DNA from: Aplectana chamaeleonis
Lineage: Eukaryota > Nematoda > Chromadorea > Rhabditida > Cosmocercidae
NCBI GenBank assembly: GCA_029168955.1
Contig: JAPDOI010000433.1
Coordinates: 268,501-332,500 of the forward strand
DNA: 64,000 nt
Direction of reading: 5' to 3'
Positions 34,161 to 44,019 of the stretch are shown one piece after another (within the stretch, counting starts at the first letter, position 1; every line of letters begins with the position of its first letter). Position numbers and translations under genes: made by a program. Below the pieces are notes generated by a model that was not told where the DNA came from, searched no databases, and saw only the letters and a list, made by a program, of their open reading frames with translations.

Positions 34161-34755
34161 AAATTCCTGCAAGTTGGGCTCCGCAGAAAAGGTTGAGGAT
34201 TCGGCATCGCTCTAAAATGTTGTGAAATTGTTTCATTAGATTTGGCTATCAAACTGATTTTCTAAATGTAGTGACATTGTTGCAAATGGATTTGGCAGGC
34301 GCTCTATGAATTACCAGAATCATCACGCGTCAGCAGGGGTTTTGCTTGGAGCCTATTTTGTACCAAATGAGAACAAGAAAAAGTCTAGCAACAAAAACGT
34401 TTCCATACACTGTGAACCGTGCAAGCGTTGAGGACACAAAGACATAGCGTCAGTAGCGAATAAATTGTGTTACATTTTGTTTTCATGATTTTTATCTAAT
34501 CGGTGAGGGAAAGTCTAGTACCATAGTGGGAACTACACTGAAAAGGCAGAATAACATTGGAAAACCTTATATCTAGCCCATAAGGCCACATTTCGTTCAG
34601 CATTGTCAATTGAGAGTGAGTTTTGTTTTTGCCTTCATTTGCTCGCCAGAGGACCTCCTGACGCGTGATTTGACTCTGATAATTCATAGAGCGCCTGTCA
34701 AATCCGTTTGCAACAATTTCGCTACATTTAAAGATTCCTGAAAGTTTAGGTTCCT
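34161..34755. mobile_element. Foldback element F1, arm A copy
   Basis: The left end (AAGTTGGGCTCCGCAGAAAA) and the interior (GTTTCCATACACTGTGAACC; CATAAGGC.ACATTTCGTTC) match the copy at 37808-38752. The right arm (CGCGTGATTTGACTCTGATA) is shortened here. Confidence 0.7.
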
Positions 34756-35411
34756 GGCAAAAGTAAAGATTTGGCATGGCCATTTTTTTCGAAAAATTAG
34801 AAATATACTCAAATCAAAGAGGAAGGTAAAGAAAAATGAAAAAAGTTTTGAAATATTCCTGAGAACGATTTGGTGTATAATGATTTGATTTTCGGGAAAT
34901 GTAGTGAAATAGTTGAAAGTATGATTTGGCAGTCGAGTTTGAACAAACTATTGATAAGAGTTGTGCAAAACGAGAGATCGCATTGTATGAGCTTATCCGT
35001 AGAACATATCAATGCAAAATCACGCGTGATATTTAACAAACAGTTGATTTTACTTCACTTAATACGTGAAGACCGCGGCATTGCAGCTCCTGAACGAGCG
35101 TTTACTGCTTACGTTATCACGCGTGATTTTGCTTCGACATGTTTTACGGATAAGCTCATACAATGCGATCTCTCGTTTTGCACAACTCTTATCAATAGTT
35201 GGTTCAAACTCGACTACCAAATCATACTTTCAACTATTTCACTATATTTCCCGAAAATCAAATCACTATACGCCAAATCGTTCTCAGGAATATTTCAAAA
35301 CTTTTTTCTTTTTTCTTTACCTTCCTCTTTTATTTGAGTATATTTCTAATTTTTCGAAAAAAAAATGGCCATGCCAAATCTTTACTTTTGCCAGGAACCT
35401 AAACTTTCAGG
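34739..35411. mobile_element. Foldback element F2 with about 295-bp arms
   Basis: CCTGAAAGTTTAGGTTCCTG at 34738 is mirrored at 35411. The arms 34739-35032 and 35115-35411 are nearly identical, including CACGCGTGAT near the centre and GAGCTTATCCGTA. Confidence 0.85.
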
Positions 35412-35499
35412 AATTTCATTCATTTTTCCTAAAGGTTCCCTTTCTAACATGATTTATGCCTGATGGTGTTAATTCAAAGTAAACCCACTGATGCCCTGC

Positions 35500-36010
35500 C
35501 CCCCCCCCTTCTAGGACGTCGTGCACACTCCCACTGATGTCCTGCACACTTTCTATGACATCCTGCACACTCCCACTGATGTCCTGCACACTCCCACTGA
35601 TGTCCTTCACACTTTCTATGTCATCCTGCACACTCCCACTGATGTCCTGCACACTCTCTGTGACATCCTGCACACTCCCACCGATGTCCTGCACACTTTC
35701 TATGACATCCTGCACACTCCCACTGATGTCCTGCACACTCTCTGTGACATCCTGCACACTCCCACTGATGTCCTGCACACTTTCTATGACATCCTGCACA
35801 CTCCCACTGATGTCCTGCACACTCTCTGTGACATCCTGCACACTCCCACTGATGTCCTGCACACTCTCTGTGACATCCTGCACACTCCCACTGATGTCCT
35901 GCACACTTTCTACGGCGTCCGGCGCACTCTCATTTGGGTCCCACACACTTTCTACGGCGTTCTGCGCACTCTCATTTGGGTCCCACACACTTTCTACGGC
36001 GTTCTGCGTA
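35500..36010 (-). repeat. 21/42-bp minisatellite array 1
   Basis: Minus-strand dimers read GTGCAGGATGTCA(T/C)AGAAA(G)TGTGCAGGACATCAGTGG; the peptide frame is SVQDVTESVQDISG. From about 35925 the units change to a variant with TGGGACCC and GCCGTAGAAAG (ESVWDPNESAQNAV), still 42 bases. Confidence 0.9.
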
Positions 36011-37046
36011 CACCCATTTGGGCCACAAGCACGCTCCTGTCGATCATTTTTTCCGCACGGCTACCGTTACCCTCCTTTAACAATTTTTAATGTGTCAGCT
36101 TGGGTATAAGCACATCGTATTAGCCAACAATCATGTTCGTACAATATCGAACTCCTCAGCCACTTCCCAGCGGCTTCTCGAAGAGAGCGGTGTGTGAATG
36201 AATGCATACCGCTCCTCTGCCTTTTTATACCCCGCATGTTATGAGCATGTGTTATCGTCGTTCGTTATCATGCTTTGTTCAAGAATCGTTACGGTAGGCT
36301 CGCGGAAAAAACGATCGGCATGGGCGTGCTTGTATTTGGGTCCCATACATTTTCTACGGCGTCCCGCGCACCCTCATTTGGGTCCCACAAACTTTCTACA
36401 ACTTTCTGCGCACACCCATTTGGGTCCCGCATACTTTCTGCGGCGTTCTGTGGCGCACTTGTGAGTCACACCGTGCGGCGTTCCAAAAAGTACTTCCGAG
36501 ATCCCGCCGTATTGATTCAAGCGTTGCCCCGTCTCAGGGAGCGTTCAATCCTGAGCAAAAGCCTATCAGTAATGGTGTTTATTTCGTTAGTTTATTTTTA
36601 CGAATGAATAAACTTCGGATGGTTCATAATAACATGATTACGTGTTTTTGTCTTTCCTGACCCTCGATTTCGAGGTTCCACAAAAATTGAGCTACAAACT
36701 TCAAAATTTGACAGGAGCTAGGTGCAATCATAACCAACTTTCTGGCCAAAAATGAGCTTCTTAGCTCAACAATAAGTGTTCCAACAAGATCGTGAACGCC
36801 AACTGAATAAAAAAAAGGAGATGAACCCCTTTTTCGACCAAATTCACGTGGTTTTGACAATTTTTCTCGAATCTCAGGTAACCATTCCGGACCATTTTTT
36901 GAACGGTTATTCAGCTTTCTGAAGTATATTGAATGCAAAAAGAAAGGTCTTCCTACGTTTACTCTGGACCCTGATACTGAGATCAGGTGGTTGCGCGATG
37001 GCGAATCAAAGCCAAATCTGGTGAGCGCTTCGCGCTCACCACAATT
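35925..37046 (+). mobile_element. Minisatellite-bearing element with terminal hairpin, copy 1
   Basis: A variant 42-bp array (35925-36450) is followed by about 560 bases of unique sequence (GCCTATCAGTAA, GAGGTTCC.C.AAAATTGAGC, AACAAGATCGTGAACGCCAA) and ends in a GGTGAGCGC/GCGCTCACC hairpin at 37020-37040 then ACAATT. The same succession in the same orientation occurs at about 45110-46053. A Helitron-like 3' end is one reading of the hairpin; the CTRR terminus is not visible. Confidence 0.65.
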
Positions 37047-37059
37047 GTGTTGTCTGCAT

Positions 37060-37205
37060 ATGCCAACAACGGCCAAATCATTTCAACAATTTCACTACAT
37101 TTAGAAAATCAGTGTGATAGCCAAATCTAATGGAAGAATTCCACGACATTTTAGAGCAATGCCAAATCCTTAACCTTTTCTGCGGAGCCCAACTATCAGG
37201 AATCG
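37060..37205. repeat. Solo right arm of foldback F1
   Basis: It matches 38590-38752 (CAACAATTTCACTACATTTA, GAGCAATGCCAAATCCTTA, TTTTCTGCGGAGCCCAACT). Confidence 0.7.
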
Positions 37206-37219
37206 GTGGTGCATTTTAT

Positions 37220-37420
37220 TCCTGTCCTGAATCCTGGGTGCCCCCCCCCGTCTATGTTAGTGCCGAAAACTCTAGATTTGTTCATAGAAACGTTTTGTTC
37301 AGATAAGGATTTGTTCATAGAAATGAAGAAAAACTCTGTCAAAAGATGCCTGATAAGGCTATTAATCTGTTTTTTCTAAAAGCTCTATAGAAATACTAGA
37401 TTCCTTGGCTTTATAAAGGT
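37220..37420. repeat. Rearranged copy of MITE M2
   Basis: CCCCCCCGTCTATGTTAGTGCC at the left end is followed by AAGATGCCTGATAAGGCTAT and other M2 interior blocks, partly duplicated. Confidence 0.6.
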
Positions 37421-37807
37421 TGTATATTCAAGCGATATTGAAGCCATACTGCGTTGAGATAGATGTTAGAATCTCTTTACACGCAACTTTTCAGGTCTTA
37501 CAAGGAAACTACTATTAGCGAAACTGGCCATTCCGGTCGAAATGTTTGAATACGCCCATCGCAGCTGCCTAGAATCACTCTGAAAAAAGTTCTAGGCGTT
37601 TTTCTCTGATTTTCGTACCTATTGCACCCTCCGAAAAGCGCATTAAATTTACGAAAATCCGGAAACGGGGATCATAATCGTGTTGAGGGCCCAAAACAAC
37701 CTCCTATGCAAAGTTTGGTTGAAAACACATTTTCCGAACTATGTGCAGACTGATAGCGTTTAGATTTGTACTGATTTTCGGTTTGGAGTTCTTTACATAT
37801 ATCAATT
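37421..37807. other. No gene recognised
   Basis: 37448-37475 resembles, inverted, sequence just after the PLE-like stem-loop at 49.95-50.0 kb. There is nothing else I can name. Confidence 0.4.
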
Positions 37808-38752
37808 TCTGAAAGTTGGGCTCCGCAGAAAAGGTCAAGGATTTGGCATTGCTCTAAAATGTCGTGAAATTGTTCCATTAGATTTGGCTATCGAAGTGAT
37901 TTCCTAAATGTAATGAAATTGTTGAATCGATTTGGCTGTTGTTGGTATATGATAACATAATCATTAAATGTAGTGAAATTGTTGCAAACGGATTCGGCAG
38001 GAGCTCTATGAATTATCAGAGTCAAATCACGCGTAAGAAGGTCCTCTGGCGAGCAAATAAAGACAAAAACAAAAAACTACTCCTTAATTACTGCTGAACG
38101 AAATGTCGCCTTATGGGCTAGAAATAAGGTTTTCGAATGTTAATCTGCCTTTTCAGTGTAGCTCCCACTAAAGTACCAGACCTTCCCTCACCGATTAGAT
38201 GAAAATCATGAAAACGAATTCTAACACAATTTATTAGCTACTGACGCTATTTCTTCGTGTCCTCAACTCTTTCACGGTTCACAATGTATGGAAACGTTTT
38301 TGCTGCTAGACTTAGAGTTCGCGCAATAACTTTAGTCTGATGAATGGACGGGGCTGCGACGGTAGATCACTCCGCGTGAATCGAAACCCCATCCTCCAGT
38401 GTGGCCGCCAACCCCGCACGGCCAACCGCCCGGTGCACGCGTCAGACTAGACCGAAAACGGAAACCTTATTCTTGTTCTCATTTGATTCAATATGCGCTC
38501 CAAGCTAAACCCCTTCTGACGCGTGATTTGACTCTGATAATTCATAGAGCTCCTGCCGAATCCGTTTGCAACAATTTCACTACATTTAATGATTATGTTA
38601 TCATATACCAACAACAGCCAAATCGATTCAACAATTTCATTACATTTAGGAAATCACTTCGATAGCCAAATCTAATGGAACAATTTCACGACATTTTAGA
38701 GCAATGCCAAATCCTTGACCTTTTCTGCGGAGCCCAACTTTCAGAAATTTCA
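37808..38752. mobile_element. Foldback element F1, full copy (945 bp)
   Basis: Arms of about 240 bases (37808-38050 and 38510-38752) are near-perfect inverted copies. The outer end is CTGAAAGTTGGGCTCCGCAG. The interior has no coding capacity. Confidence 0.85.
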
Positions 38753-39142
38753 CAACTTTTTACAAGGGTTTCCCTTCTACAATATCGTCAAGCTCTGAGA
38801 ATCAAGTTGTTTTATTTCGAAAACATAGTGGTAGAAATGACGAAACAACCGCTCCGCTGCTAAGACTGCAAGATATGTAATAGTTGCAATGCGGCTTCCT
38901 ACAAATAAGATAGCACTCATTTCCGAGCTGCTCGCAGTCGTATTATCACTATCGTAGATGCGAAGCGGCTGTTTTCCGAAAAAAGCAACTATCAATATGA
39001 AGAAATCATTCTCAAAACCGCACCATTCTTATGATAGTGAAGCCCAACCCTGCGAGTAGCGGGGAACGGAGGATACTTTTCGAATTTAAAAGTCGAAGAA
39101 AATGAAGAAAAGACCATTCAAAATGACCCAATTATACAGGGT

Positions 39143-39660
39143 CTAGGCACTATCCTAGACGGAGGGGGGGGGAGCACCCACCGTTCAAGACAGAAATGGA
39201 ATGAACCGCCAATTGGTAAGGCTACCAGTCGAAGTATAGTCTACAGCAATGGAAGTGGGACCTGGTGAGGTTGCGGATTCTTCTAAACATACTGTACCCT
39301 GATAGTGTTATCACTCATTTTTTCGAAATAACTAAAATTTGTCGGTGAGTTTTCGTTTCCACTCTCACATTTTCACCTGTTTTCATTGCTTCCACAGATG
39401 TGGTTGTATCGGTGAACACACAGACTCACCGATCTATCAAAACTGTTCTGGAAAAATGAGTGATACCACTAACAAACTACCGTATGTTAGGACGAGTCTG
39501 CAACCTCACCAGGTCCTACTAACATTGCTGTAGACTATATTTCCATAGAGCCCTTATAAGGACAATGATTGATAGTGCAGTAACAGGCATCTTTTATCAG
39601 AGTTTTTCATCATTTCTATGAGTAAATCTTGGGTGGCCCCACCACGTCTAGGATAGACCC
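39143..39660. mobile_element. MITE M2 copy interrupted by a nested MITE
   Basis: GGCACTATCCTAGACGGAGG and CACGTCTAGGATAG are the M2 ends. Removing 39237-39539 restores the order of the intact copy at 32608-32812. Confidence 0.8.
39237..39537. mobile_element. MITE M1, nested copy with TA duplication
   Basis: It begins TAGTCTACAGCAATG and ends CATTGCTGTAGACTA. TA flanks both sides (39235-39236 and 39538-39539). The empty site in arm A reads aaag-TA-cttcgac. It shares the GG.CCTGGTGAGGTTGC core with 25253-25492. Confidence 0.88.
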
Positions 39661-39738
39661 AAGGTCAGCCGCTCTAGCCAAACGTCACCGGTTCATGCTG
39701 ATATGGCTCGTCTGCGCCGGCCCATATGTCTGATTCGG

Positions 39739-40062
39739 AACAAGAACGATAGTAAAGTGCGCCAGAAGAGGACTGCCGTAATCTTAGGAATGATGTTATT
39801 CGGCTCTCGTAAACAAATTTGATGATACCCAATTGATCAATGATAAAGTATAAAAGAAGTGAAGAGCGGTGTGTCTTGATACACACACAGTCCTTCTCCA
39901 GAGTTCAGCAGTTGAGGATCTGCCTGGACTACAAAGCAGAAAAACAACACCACCGGTGGTGAAGATGTAGCGAATTCGGAGTCAGAACTTAGAAAATTTT
40001 AGAGCCAGCTCGAGTGAGATTACGGTAGCCCTGTTCTGGCGCACTTAACTTTCGTTCTTGTT
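39739..40062. mobile_element. 324-bp MITE with 7-bp target duplication
   Basis: Inverted ends AACAAGAACGATAGTAAAGT and ACTTAACTTTCGTTCTTGTT are flanked by GATTCGG at 39732-39738 and 40063-40069. Arm A has the uninterrupted CCTCCGAATCAGACATATGG. Confidence 0.88.
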
Positions 40063-40272
40063 GATTCGGAGGCAAGGCTTGCATATGGTGTCCTGGACAT
40101 TAAACTGAGGTCATGCGAACGTCTTGATGTCCTGCACACTCCTACTAAGGTCCTAAACACATTCCATGACGTGCTGCTCATCCTTACAGAGGTCCTGCAC
40201 AGGTCCCATAATGTCCTGAACACTCCTACTGAGGTCCTGCACACATTATACGACGTCCTGCACACCCCTACT

Positions 40273-41535
40273 CACTCACTCACTCATCCCATTAGCTGGC
40301 GGCTGGCGGAGCGGGATGACCTCTCAACCAGTAGACTGCTGTAGGTGCCATAGGAGCTCCAGTGGCCTGAACGATACGCTTCCATTCAGAACGATTAGCC
40401 GAAATTATTTTAGCGTTAACGACACTGCACCGTTGAGATTTTAGATCAGCTTCGACTTGCTTCAACCACGTCTTCATCGGGGCAGTTCTCTCGACCTTCC
40501 ATGGTTTTGGGCGTTTTCTCCATAGCAAGCTGTGCGGTAGTCGACTGGCTTCCATTCTGCATACGTGTCCAAACCAGCGCAACCTCTTCGTTCGGATTTG
40601 TTCCTCGATTGTCGGTTGATGGTCGCAGCTGTCTCGTATAACGTCGTTGCGTATGCGATCTCTTAACGTTGTTCCAAGAATTTGCCGCAAACACCGCATT
40701 TGGAAGACCTCTAGCTTGCTGAGATCCGACTTGAGCAAGGTCCACGACTCCGAGCCGTACAATAGAATCGGCATTATAAGCGATCGGAAGATCCGCACTT
40801 TGGTCTTGATTGACACATTGCCCTTTTTCCACAGACACCAGCCTAGTGAAGCAAAAGCAGCACACGCCTGCCCGATCCTGCACTGTATCTCAGTTGTGGC
40901 CACTACCTTGCGCTGTTTCACCACCGATCCTAGGTACTTGAACTCCTCAACTTGCTGGAGCTCAGCTCCTTCGAAGAACACAGAAGCACGTGAACCGTCT
41001 GAGGTCATGACTTTGGTCTTGTCCTTGTTTATCCGTAGACCGTACGAATCCGCGATATCTGCTATATCCTTCATCAAATTCGTAGCTTCCATATCAGTAT
41101 CGGTGAACACAGCGCTGTCGTCCGCGAACATCAAGTCTGTGAGGAACTCGTTATCGCCATATTGGACCCCTCTTCTATCTTTGAAAACCTTTCTCATAAT
41201 GGCGTCGACCACAGTGTTGAATAGCAGCGGCGAAATCACATCTCCTTGCCGGACTCCTGCATTGACCGCAAATTCTTCAGACAGCTTGTCCCCGACGCGG
41301 ACGCAGCTAGTTGAACCACTGTATGTTCCCTGCAGGAGCTTCACAATTTTGTCCGGAACGTGTTCGCACTCCAATGTTCTCCACAAGGCAGGCCAGTGTA
41401 CGCAGTCAAAGGCCGACTTGAAGTCGATGAAGGTAATAACAACCCGCTTTCCACAGCGGATCCTTTCCTCCAAAAGTTGACGAAGTGCGAATATTTGATC
41501 GCTGCAGCCTCGACCAGGACGAAATCCTGCCTGTT
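40273..41535 (-). mobile_element. 5'-truncated RTE-type LINE inserted in the satellite
   Basis: CCCTACT lies on both sides (40266-40272 and 41536-41542), as a target duplication or microhomology. The uninterrupted satellite reads CACCCCTACTGGGGTCCTGC. The 3' end is a (TGAG)n-like tail, reading GATGAGTGAGTGAGTGAG on the minus strand. Confidence 0.85.
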
Positions 41536-41540
41536 CCCTA
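40292..41540 (-). pseudogene. RTE-type reverse transcriptase, C-terminal 415 residues
   Basis: The frame begins at EQAGFRPGRGCSDQIFALRQ and includes FIDFKSAFDCVHW (first catalytic Asp), GVRQGDVISPLLFN and FADDSAVFTDT (second and third Asp). The thumb KYLGSVV and the RLRWFGHVCRM C-terminal signature follow, ending ...HPAPPAAS. It is uninterrupted over about 415 codons, so the insertion looks young. Endonuclease and fingers are lost by 5' truncation. Upstream, the same frame continues through the satellite up to 43498. Confidence 0.9.
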
Positions 41541-43498
41541 CTGGGATGCTGCTTAGGTCCCATAATGTCCTGCACACTCCTACTGAGGTCCTGCACACAT
41601 TCTACCACATCCTGGACACCCCTACTGGAGTCCTGCACACGTCCCATGATGTCCTGCCCACTCCTACTACGGTCCTGCACACGTTCCATGATGTCCTGCA
41701 CACTCCTACAGAGGTCCTGCACAGGTTCCATGATGTCCTGCACACTCCTACTAAGGCCTTGCACACGTTCCATGATGTCCTGGACACTCCTACTGAGGTC
41801 CTGCATAGGTCCCATTATGTCCTGCACACTCCTAAGGTCTTGCACAGGTCCCATGATGTCCTGCACACGTCCCATGATGTCTTGCACACTCCTCCTGAAG
41901 TCGTTCACAGGTCCAATGATGTCCTGCACACTCCTACAGAGATCCTGCACAGGTTCCATGATCTCCTGCACACTCCTACTAAGGTCTTGCACACGTCCCA
42001 TGATGTCCTGCCCACTCCTACTACGGTCCTGCACACGTTCCAAGGTGTCTTGCACACTCCTACTATGGTCTTGCACACGTCCCATGATGTCCTGCCCACT
42101 CCTACTACGGTCCTGCACACGTTCCATGATGTCCTGCACACTCCTACTGAGGTCCTGCACAGGTCCCATGATGTCCTGCACACTCCTACTAAGGTCTTCC
42201 ACACGTTCCATGATGTCCTGGACACTCCTACTGAGGTCCTGCATAGGTCCCATTATGTCCTGCACACTCCTAAGGTCTTGCACACGTTCCATGATGTCCT
42301 GCACACGTCCCATGATGTCCTGCCCACTCCTACTACGGTCCTGCACACGTTCCATGATGTCCTGCACACTCCTACTGAGGTCCTGCACAGGTCCCATGAT
42401 GTCCTGCACACTCCTACTAAGGTCTTGCACACGTTCCATGATGTCCTGCACACTCCTACTGAGGTCCTGCACACATTCTACGACGTCCTGCACACCCCTA
42501 CTGGGGTCCTGCATACGTCCCATGATGTCCTGCACACCCCTACTGGGGTCCTGCACACGTTCAATGATGTCCTGCACACTCCTACTGAGGTCCTGCACAG
42601 GTCTCATGATGTCCTGCACATTCCTACTGAGGTGCTGCACAGGTCCCATGATGTCTTGCACACTCCTACTGAAGTCGTTCACAGGTCCAATGATGTCCTG
42701 CACACTCCTACAGAGATCCTGCACAGGTTCCATGATCTCCTGCACACTCCTACTAAGGTCTTGCACACGTCCCATGATGTCCTGCCCACTCCTACTACGG
42801 TCCTGCACACGTTCCAAGGTGTCTTGCACACTCCTACTATGGTCTTGCACACGTCCCATGATGTCCTGCCCACTCCTACTACGGTCCTGCACACGTTCCA
42901 TGATGTCCTGCACACTCCTACTGAGGTCCTGCACAGGTCCCATGATGTCCTGCACACTCCTACTAAGGTCTTCCACACGTTCCATGATGTCCTGCACACT
43001 CCTACTGAGGTCCTGCGCAGGTACAATGATGTCCTGCACACTCCTACTGAGGTCCTGCGCAGGTACAATGATGTCCTGCGCACTCCTACTGAGGTCCTGC
43101 ACAGGTCCCATGATGTCCTGCACACTCCTACTAAGGTCTTGCACACGTTCGATGATGTCATGCACACTCCTACTGAGGTCTTGCACACGTTCCATGATGC
43201 CCTGCCCACTCCTACTAAGGTCTTGCACACATTCTACGTAGTCCTGCACACCCCTACTGGGGTGCTGCACACGTCCCATGATGTCCTGCCCACTCCTACT
43301 AAGGTCTTGCACACGTCCCATGATGTCCTGCCCACTCCTACTACGGTCCTGCACACGTTCCATGATGTCCTGCACACTCCTGAGGTCCTGCACAGGTCCC
43401 ATGATGTCCTGCACACTCCTACTAAGGTCTTCCACACGTTCCATGATGTCCTGCACACTCCTACTGAGGTCCTGCGCAGGTACAATGATGTCCTGCAC
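40292..43498 (-). CDS. 1068-codon ORF: heptad satellite fused to RTE reverse transcriptase
   Basis: One frame runs from an ATG at 43498 through the whole satellite block (about 650 codons of VQDIMERVQDLSRS-like 14-mers) and across the LINE junction into the RT (GFRPGRG...) to the stop at 40292. Val and Ile/Leu fall every 3-4 residues, the a/d pattern of a coiled coil. No splice sites, leader or promoter are evident. Other frames of the array are also open, so openness alone is weak evidence. I record it as a possible chimeric protein; I would not assume that it is expressed. Confidence 0.25.
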   Translation of the reverse strand: MQDIIVPAQDLSRSVQDIMERVEDLSRSVQDIMGPVQDLRSVQDIMERVQDRSRSGQDIMGRVQDLSRSGQDIMGRVQHPSRGVQDYVECVQDLSRSGQGIMERVQDLSRSVHDIIERVQDLSRSVQDIMGPVQDLSRSAQDIIVPAQDLSRSVQDIIVPAQDLSRSVQDIMERVEDLSRSVQDIMGPVQDLSRSVQDIMERVQDRSRSGQDIMGRVQDHSRSVQDTLERVQDRSRSGQDIMGRVQDLSRSVQEIMEPVQDLCRSVQDIIGPVNDFSRSVQDIMGPVQHLSRNVQDIMRPVQDLSRSVQDIIERVQDPSRGVQDIMGRMQDPSRGVQDVVECVQDLSRSVQDIMERVQDLSRSVQDIMGPVQDLSRSVQDIMERVQDRSRSGQDIMGRVQDIMERVQDLRSVQDIMGPMQDLSRSVQDIMERVEDLSRSVQDIMGPVQDLSRSVQDIMERVQDRSRSGQDIMGRVQDHSRSVQDTLERVQDRSRSGQDIMGRVQDLSRSVQEIMEPVQDLCRSVQDIIGPVNDFRRSVQDIMGRVQDIMGPVQDLRSVQDIMGPMQDLSRSVQDIMERVQGLSRSVQDIMEPVQDLCRSVQDIMERVQDRSRSGQDIMGRVQDSSRGVQDVVECVQDLSRSVQDIMGPKQHPSREQAGFRPGRGCSDQIFALRQLLEERIRCGKRVVITFIDFKSAFDCVHWPALWRTLECEHVPDKIVKLLQGTYSGSTSCVRVGDKLSEEFAVNAGVRQGDVISPLLFNTVVDAIMRKVFKDRRGVQYGDNEFLTDLMFADDSAVFTDTDMEATNLMKDIADIADSYGLRINKDKTKVMTSDGSRASVFFEGAELQQVEEFKYLGSVVKQRKVVATTEIQCRIGQACAAFASLGWCLWKKGNVSIKTKVRIFRSLIMPILLYGSESWTLLKSDLSKLEVFQMRCLRQILGTTLRDRIRNDVIRDSCDHQPTIEEQIRTKRLRWFGHVCRMEASRLPHSLLWRKRPKPWKVERTAPMKTWLKQVEADLKSQRCSVVNAKIISANRSEWKRIVQATGAPMAPTAVYWLRGHPAPPAAS

Positions 43499-43514
43499 AC
43501 CCCTACTGAGGTCT

Positions 43515-43780
43515 CACATAGTCAACCGACACTTCAGCACATCCTGCGACGCCTTCTTATCGATGGTGCGCTTTGAACGAATACGCGCCGCGGTCAAGTA
43601 CATCAACCCGCACAGCGTCCTCTTCCAAGCCGGACGTTCAAAGTACACCACCCTGGAGAGCAAGGTGTTCATATGGAGTCTAAGAAAACAATGACTGATA
43701 ACGAAAAACCCACCATTCTCATAAACTATTCTTGAGAGGCCGGTTTCCGAGTTTCAAACGCCCGTTAGGGGCCCAGAAGT
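43515..43780 (-). repeat. Conserved block next to the satellite (partner of 31330-31640)
   Basis: Minus-strand TCATTGTTTTC, AGGGTGGTGTAC, CGTCCGGCT and GGACGCTGTGCG match arm A. It marks the edge of the satellite in both arms. Confidence 0.75.
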
Positions 43781-43899
43781 CATTATGGTGAGTTCTGACA
43801 ATTATTTTCGTCATTCCCGTGGCCGATTACCTCTAGTCACAAATTTTCGAGCGATTTGGTCCACGCCTTCCAAAAAAATGGTTTTCGACGGACGGAGGT

Positions 43900-44019
43900 G
43901 GAGGCGGAGGCGGAGGCGGAGGCGGAGGCGGAGGCGGAGGCGGAGGCGGAGGCGGAGGCGGAGGCGGAGGCGGAGGCGGAGGCGGAGGCGGAGGCGGAGG
44001 CGGAGGCGGAGGCGGAGGC
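43900..44019 (+). repeat. (GGAGGC)20 microsatellite
   Basis: A perfect 120-base hexanucleotide run. The homologous place in arm A (about 31325-31342) has only CCACCACCGCCC, so the run expanded in arm B. Confidence 0.95.

Larger units (their letters stand above)
31230..34755 (+). repeat. Inverted duplication, arm A
   Basis: Part order on the plus strand: flank with CTAAAGTTATGACCTCTCAA (31270-31320), short CCACCACCGCC, conserved 31330-31640 block, 21-bp monomers, 32480-32600 flank, M2 MITE, 32820-33050 block, then the foldback from 34161. The same order occurs inverted at 44105-37808. The CR1 LINE at 33054-34160 is specific to this arm. Confidence 0.8.
40125..43512 (-). repeat. 21/42-bp minisatellite array 2 (about 2.1 kb) split by an RTE LINE
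   Basis: Monomers of 21 bases alternate: CATGATGTCCTGCACACTCC(T) and ACTGAGGTCCTGCACA.GTTC on the plus strand. The left remnant is 40125-40272 and the main block 41536-43512. Read on the minus strand each monomer is a seven-codon unit such as VQDIMER or VQDLSRS. Long blocks repeat at higher order; for example the 41880-42250 succession recurs near 42660-42990. Confidence 0.92.

Noticed and set aside
35521..36109. Long plus-strand ORFs (HTPTDVLHTFYDIL- and SCTLPLMSCTLS-type)
   Set aside because: Satellite array 1 read in antisense frames.
37020..37040. Rho-independent terminator (stem GGTGAGCGC)
   Set aside because: Eukaryotic context, no T-run, and three dispersed copies with conserved flanks point to a transposon end.
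40125..43512. CRISPR array
   Set aside because: Repeats are contiguous with no unique spacers, and the context is eukaryotic.
41360..43576. Plus-strand ORFs of 738 and 558 codons (VLHTPTEVLHTFHD- and SCTLLLRSCTRSMM-type)
   Set aside because: They are antisense frames of the 21/42-bp satellite; with a period divisible by three and no stop in the unit, all such frames stay open.
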